Source: Anaeramoeba flamelloides (Eukaryota; Metamonada; Anaeramoebidae). From it: a stretch of DNA of 64,000 nucleotides. The stretch's first letter is position 1. Each line of letters opens with the position of its first letter. Under the pieces are notes generated by a model. That model was not told where the DNA came from, made no database searches, and worked only from the letters and a program-made list of their open reading frames with translations. Below, piece by piece: positions 60,815 through 64,000 of the stretch. A program made the translations under genes and the position numbers. The stretch is from NCBI GenBank assembly GCA_027625915.1, contig JANTQA010000015.1, positions 8,709,001 through 8,773,000 on the forward strand, read 5' to 3'.

Positions 60815-62605
60815 ATGAAAAGTAAAAGCAATCAAAAGAAAAACAACCAACAAAAGTATATTGTATTTTTTGTAACGATAAGTTTCTGTATTTTTGGAGT
60901 ATATTCACAAATCTTTGATACTGCTGTACGTGAAAATAAACACCAACAAGATTTACCACAAACAAATGCAAATCAAAAAACAATAAACATCGAGACAAGC
61001 ACAAAACCCAAAACAAATGCGAACGGCCACAAATTACCATGGCTCTTTCAACAGGACAAAAAGAAAGAATACCATTCACCTGAATTGAAAAGCGATTTTT
61101 TAGACCAATACCAAAATGATTATGGATACGATGGCGAAATTGGCAGCCTTGTCTCCAAAGAGTTGTCAAGACTAGAGGAATGCTATCTGGACTACACAGG
61201 GGCTTCTTTGTATGCACAATCCGTCATTGATCAATCGTTTGAAGACCTTGCCAGCAATGTCTATGGCAACGCGCATTCCAGATCGCCAGCGTCTCTTCGA
61301 ACTGAAAGGGAAATTTCACAGCTGCGAAGGAGAATTTTAAAATTAGTCAATGCTGACAAAAACGAATATTCCGTGATTTTCACTTCTGGAACAACCCAAT
61401 CGGTAAAAAAAGTTGGCGAATCTTTCCCATGGAGCAAGGAATCAAAATTTGTCTATTTGAAGCGCTCACATAATTCTGTTGTTGGGATTAGGGAATATGC
61501 AAAATTATTTGGCAATGGGTTTTCTGCAATCAGCGAGGAACAGATTAATGGAAACGACCAACAAGATTGGGCAGACCTATTAAATTACGGCCAAGCTGAA
61601 GAAAATGAAGCAAACGAACAAACACAGGCACAAGAAACGCAAGAACAAGAACAGGAACAGGAACAGGAACAAGAACAAGAACAAGAACAAGAACAAGAAG
61701 AAGAAGAAATTTATCATTTGTTTGCTTATCCAGCCGAATCTAATTTTGATGGATCCAAATTTGATTTGGATTGGATCAACAAGTTTAAAAAAAACCCACC
61801 CGTTAAAGGAACCAACTGGATGGTACTCTTAGATGCTGCCGCGTATCTCCCAACCAATAAACTGGATTTGAAAAAATACCCCGCTGATTTTGTTGCCTTG
61901 TCTTTATATAAAATGTTTGGCTACCCCACCGGATTGGGCGTCTTGATTGCGCGTAACGATGCAATTGCAAAATTTAACAAACGCTATTGGGGCGGCGGAA
62001 CAATTATATTAGCTTCCGACGAATCTGATTTTTGCCTGAGGCACCCAAAGCCATCAACAAAATTTGAAGACGGGACTTTGCCATTCCTCGATATCATCAC
62101 GGCCAAATATGGGCTTCAGTTTTTAAACAGCCTCGGGGTCGAAAGGATCACAAGCCACGTCTATAGCCTGGGCAAATTTTTATCCGACAGATTGAACACC
62201 TTACGTTGGAAAAACGGCGAAAGGGTTGTTAGCATTTACGGGAAATGGGACCACCCCGATAGCAGGCACGTGCAAGGCGGGATCGTTTCATTCAATATTT
62301 TTGATCCCAACGGCAATTTTATTGACTATAGTGTCGTCTCTTCCATCTTTTCCGAAGAAGGAATACAGATTAGAAGCGGTTGCCACTGCAACCCGGGATC
62401 ATGCTCCAGATATTTTGGCATCAACGAAGACGACAGAATCACATTGATGGGGAAAAAAACAGGATGCGGGGACGACATTTATCAAGTTAACCATAAATGG
62501 TTAGGTGCCATCAGGGCTTCTTTAGGCTATCTATCAACCTTTGAAGATGTAGAGTATTTCCTCCATGTCTTTAAAAACAAGATAATGGCAAAGTATGATT
62601 CTTAA
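60815..62605 (+). CDS. MOCOS-like PLP-dependent cysteine desulfurase with signal peptide
   Basis: 596 residues, single exon. It resembles the N-terminal NifS-like half of molybdenum cofactor sulfurase, which takes sulfur from L-cysteine. Signs are YGYDG (about 103-107), CYLDYTGASLYAQS, YGNAHSRSPAS, FTSGTTQSVKKVGESFPW, SHNSVVGIREYA, LFAYPAESNFDGSKF, the PLP-binding lysine in SLYKMFGYPTGLGVL (K366), and RSGCHCNPGSC, where C523 or C525 is the likely persulfide cysteine. The C-terminal MOSC domain of true MOCOS is absent; the frame ends soon after the aminotransferase fold. The start is at residue 1 because the next Met is far inside. Residues 15-31 (YIVFFVTISFCIFGVYS) after a basic stretch look like a signal peptide or anchor, which is unusual for this cytosolic family. 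A Gln-Glu repeat (about 268-298) is inserted in the fold. Confidence 0.93.
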   Translation: MKSKSNQKKNNQQKYIVFFVTISFCIFGVYSQIFDTAVRENKHQQDLPQTNANQKTINIETSTKPKTNANGHKLPWLFQQDKKKEYHSPELKSDFLDQYQNDYGYDGEIGSLVSKELSRLEECYLDYTGASLYAQSVIDQSFEDLASNVYGNAHSRSPASLRTEREISQLRRRILKLVNADKNEYSVIFTSGTTQSVKKVGESFPWSKESKFVYLKRSHNSVVGIREYAKLFGNGFSAISEEQINGNDQQDWADLLNYGQAEENEANEQTQAQETQEQEQEQEQEQEQEQEQEQEEEEIYHLFAYPAESNFDGSKFDLDWINKFKKNPPVKGTNWMVLLDAAAYLPTNKLDLKKYPADFVALSLYKMFGYPTGLGVLIARNDAIAKFNKRYWGGGTIILASDESDFCLRHPKPSTKFEDGTLPFLDIITAKYGLQFLNSLGVERITSHVYSLGKFLSDRLNTLRWKNGERVVSIYGKWDHPDSRHVQGGIVSFNIFDPNGNFIDYSVVSSIFSEEGIQIRSGCHCNPGSCSRYFGINEDDRITLMGKKTGCGDDIYQVNHKWLGAIRASLGYLSTFEDVEYFLHVFKNKIMAKYDS

Positions 62606-63834
62606 TTTAAGATTCACACGAAATGCTATTTCTTTGTTTCTTTATTATTATTATCATCATCATTATTACTATTATTATTATTTTTTTCTTTTAAACTTTT
62701 TCGAGATTTTGTTATCATTTATTTGATTTTTCATTTTAAATAGGATTTTATAATAAATATTATAATATTAAATTTAACCTTTAATTGATGTTTTTTACTA
62801 TTTTATTCCAAAAGGCTTTTATAAATCAATAGTTTTACTGAAAAGAATCACCAAAAATGTTCATAATATAAATATCTTATTGATAGACACAGAGATGTCA
62901 AATTATTGATACAAGTTATTTTATTTTACAGACTTTCCAATGTTACCCCAATTTTTTGTATGAATCAATTTTTGATACTGAGATGGATTTTTAAAAAGTT
63001 CTATAAGAGAACAATGATAAGTTCAAAAAAATGTTATGAATTTTTTGGTTGAATTACTTCTTTTTTAACCCTTTTTGAAGAAATACTTATTTTTTTGCTT
63101 CAAGTATATTATTTAGTGTTGCAAAAACAAGTTATTATTTTGATGAATTTAGGATGGTATGAGTTGATTTTTAATTAAATGGAAACTCAATTCTCTCTAT
63201 TTTTTTTTTTTTTTTTCAATAAAGGTTTAATGATTACTATACATCCTATTTTTGTTTTAGGAATGAGGGGTTTTTATTGATTATTTTTTTTCCCAAATGT
63301 AATAAGGTACTCATTTAGATAAGGACAAAATTAAACCTAATAACCAAACTTTATTTGTCAACTGTATAAAGAAACGAACTATCATTTTTAAAAAGAGTTC
63401 ACCCCCCCCCCATTAAATTTCAGTTGAAATATATTAGGTTTATTATTTGTTTTTTTTTGGATTTAATTAGAAAAAAAGAAAAATTTGCTAAATATTTTTA
63501 TTTTGATGAAATCCCACTATTAGTAATTTATGAGAGTTTTCATAAACTAATAATATTGGAAATTTAAATGTTATTTTAAAAAGTCAAGAAAAATAAATCA
63601 AATATTGAATCTTGAAGTTCAGAAACAATTGATCATATTTTTTCATTTTCAGAAATATTTATTAAATTTCTTGAAATTGAAAAGATTCAATAGTATTCTT
63701 TTTTCAAATATTAAGAGTAAAAACAATGAATTGTTATTATTATAATAAGTTACCGTTTTCCCAAAGTCAATGTTATTTAAAGATTTTTTTTTTTGATATC
63801 AAAGTTTGTTGTTGCTCTAGATTTTTTTAAAAAA
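62606..63834. other. Spacer
   Basis: TTATTA-type microsatellite after the stop (about 62,642-62,682), then A/T-rich DNA and a C-run near 63,402. No gene seen. Confidence 0.5.
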
Positions 63835-64000
63835 ATGAAAATGAGGATAATAATCCTAATCTTGATAACTTTTATCTTTGCATTTTATATAACCCACTGT
63901 AAAAAATACTATATTGGGCTATTAATTACTAATTTAGTAAAAATAATTAGATTAAAAATACGTCTGAAGTTTTTAGCAGAATTTAGATGTTTAATAAAGC
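63835..64000 (+). CDS. Possible gene start running off the window, signal-peptide-like
   Basis: The frame opens with ATG and stays open for the last 55 codons. It begins MKMRIIILILITFIFAFY, then ITHC, which looks like a signal peptide or N-terminal membrane segment. The rest is basic and not recognised. An open frame of this length could occur by chance in such A/T-rich DNA, so it is only a candidate. Confidence 0.3.
   Translation, partial: MKMRIIILILITFIFAFYITHCKKYYIGLLITNLVKIIRLKIRLKFLAEFRCLIK

Overview
This is a eukaryotic nuclear window from a very A/T-rich genome. Intergenic DNA is roughly four-fifths A+T, full of homopolymers, and coding exons stand out as islands of higher G+C. The genes use the standard code: TAA ends most reading frames, and TGA ends the BTB gene. 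Where introns can be traced they are GT-AG. The gene content (RIO2, uL16/RPL10, a histone H3 relative, a BTB protein, a giant GCC2/GCC3 cysteine-rich membrane protein, a MOCOS-like desulfurase) points to a free-living protist. The style resembles Anaeramoeba-like amoebae, but that is a low-confidence guess; another A/T-rich amoebozoan or excavate is possible.

Layout. 2.4-7.4 kb: a four-exon NECAB-type gene (EF-hands plus ABM domain) on the minus strand, with a 3.66-kb intron packed with repeats. 11.9-13.9 kb: a BTB protein with a glutamine-amidotransferase-like C-terminal domain (minus). 21.0-21.9 kb: a histone H3 core fused to the C-terminal cysteine-rich/PBZ zinc-finger region of the mitotic checkpoint ubiquitin ligase CHFR; this is the most striking gene here. 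27.9-29.4 kb: RIO2 kinase. 40.0-48.1 kb: a protein of more than 2,600 residues with cadherin-like modules, GCC2/GCC3 repeats, about eight membrane segments and a cytosolic tail. 50.4-51.4 kb: ribosomal protein uL16 (RPL10) in three exons. 51.7-54.2 kb: a decayed, 5'-truncated LINE on the minus strand. 60.8-62.6 kb: a MOCOS-like PLP enzyme with a signal peptide. 63.8 kb to the end: a possible gene start that runs off the window.

The rest, well over half of the window, is gene-poor and dominated by short non-autonomous DNA transposons. I can define: six copies of a ~200-bp almost wholly palindromic element at TA sites; a set of elements flanked by TTAA (piggyBac-like target) of 0.5-1.7 kb; a 458-bp element with near-identical termini; foldback elements; and several diverged ~350-600-bp families. 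Two copies of one TTAA family give a natural before/after pair, because only one carries later insertions.

The genes do not form operons or one pathway. They are independent single-promoter genes. Two of them concern translation (RIO2 in 40S maturation, uL16 in 60S). The H3-CHFR fusion suggests a chromatin mark built into a nucleosome subunit that may bind poly(ADP-ribose). All family assignments come from reading motifs by eye against remembered family sequences; no searches were run.
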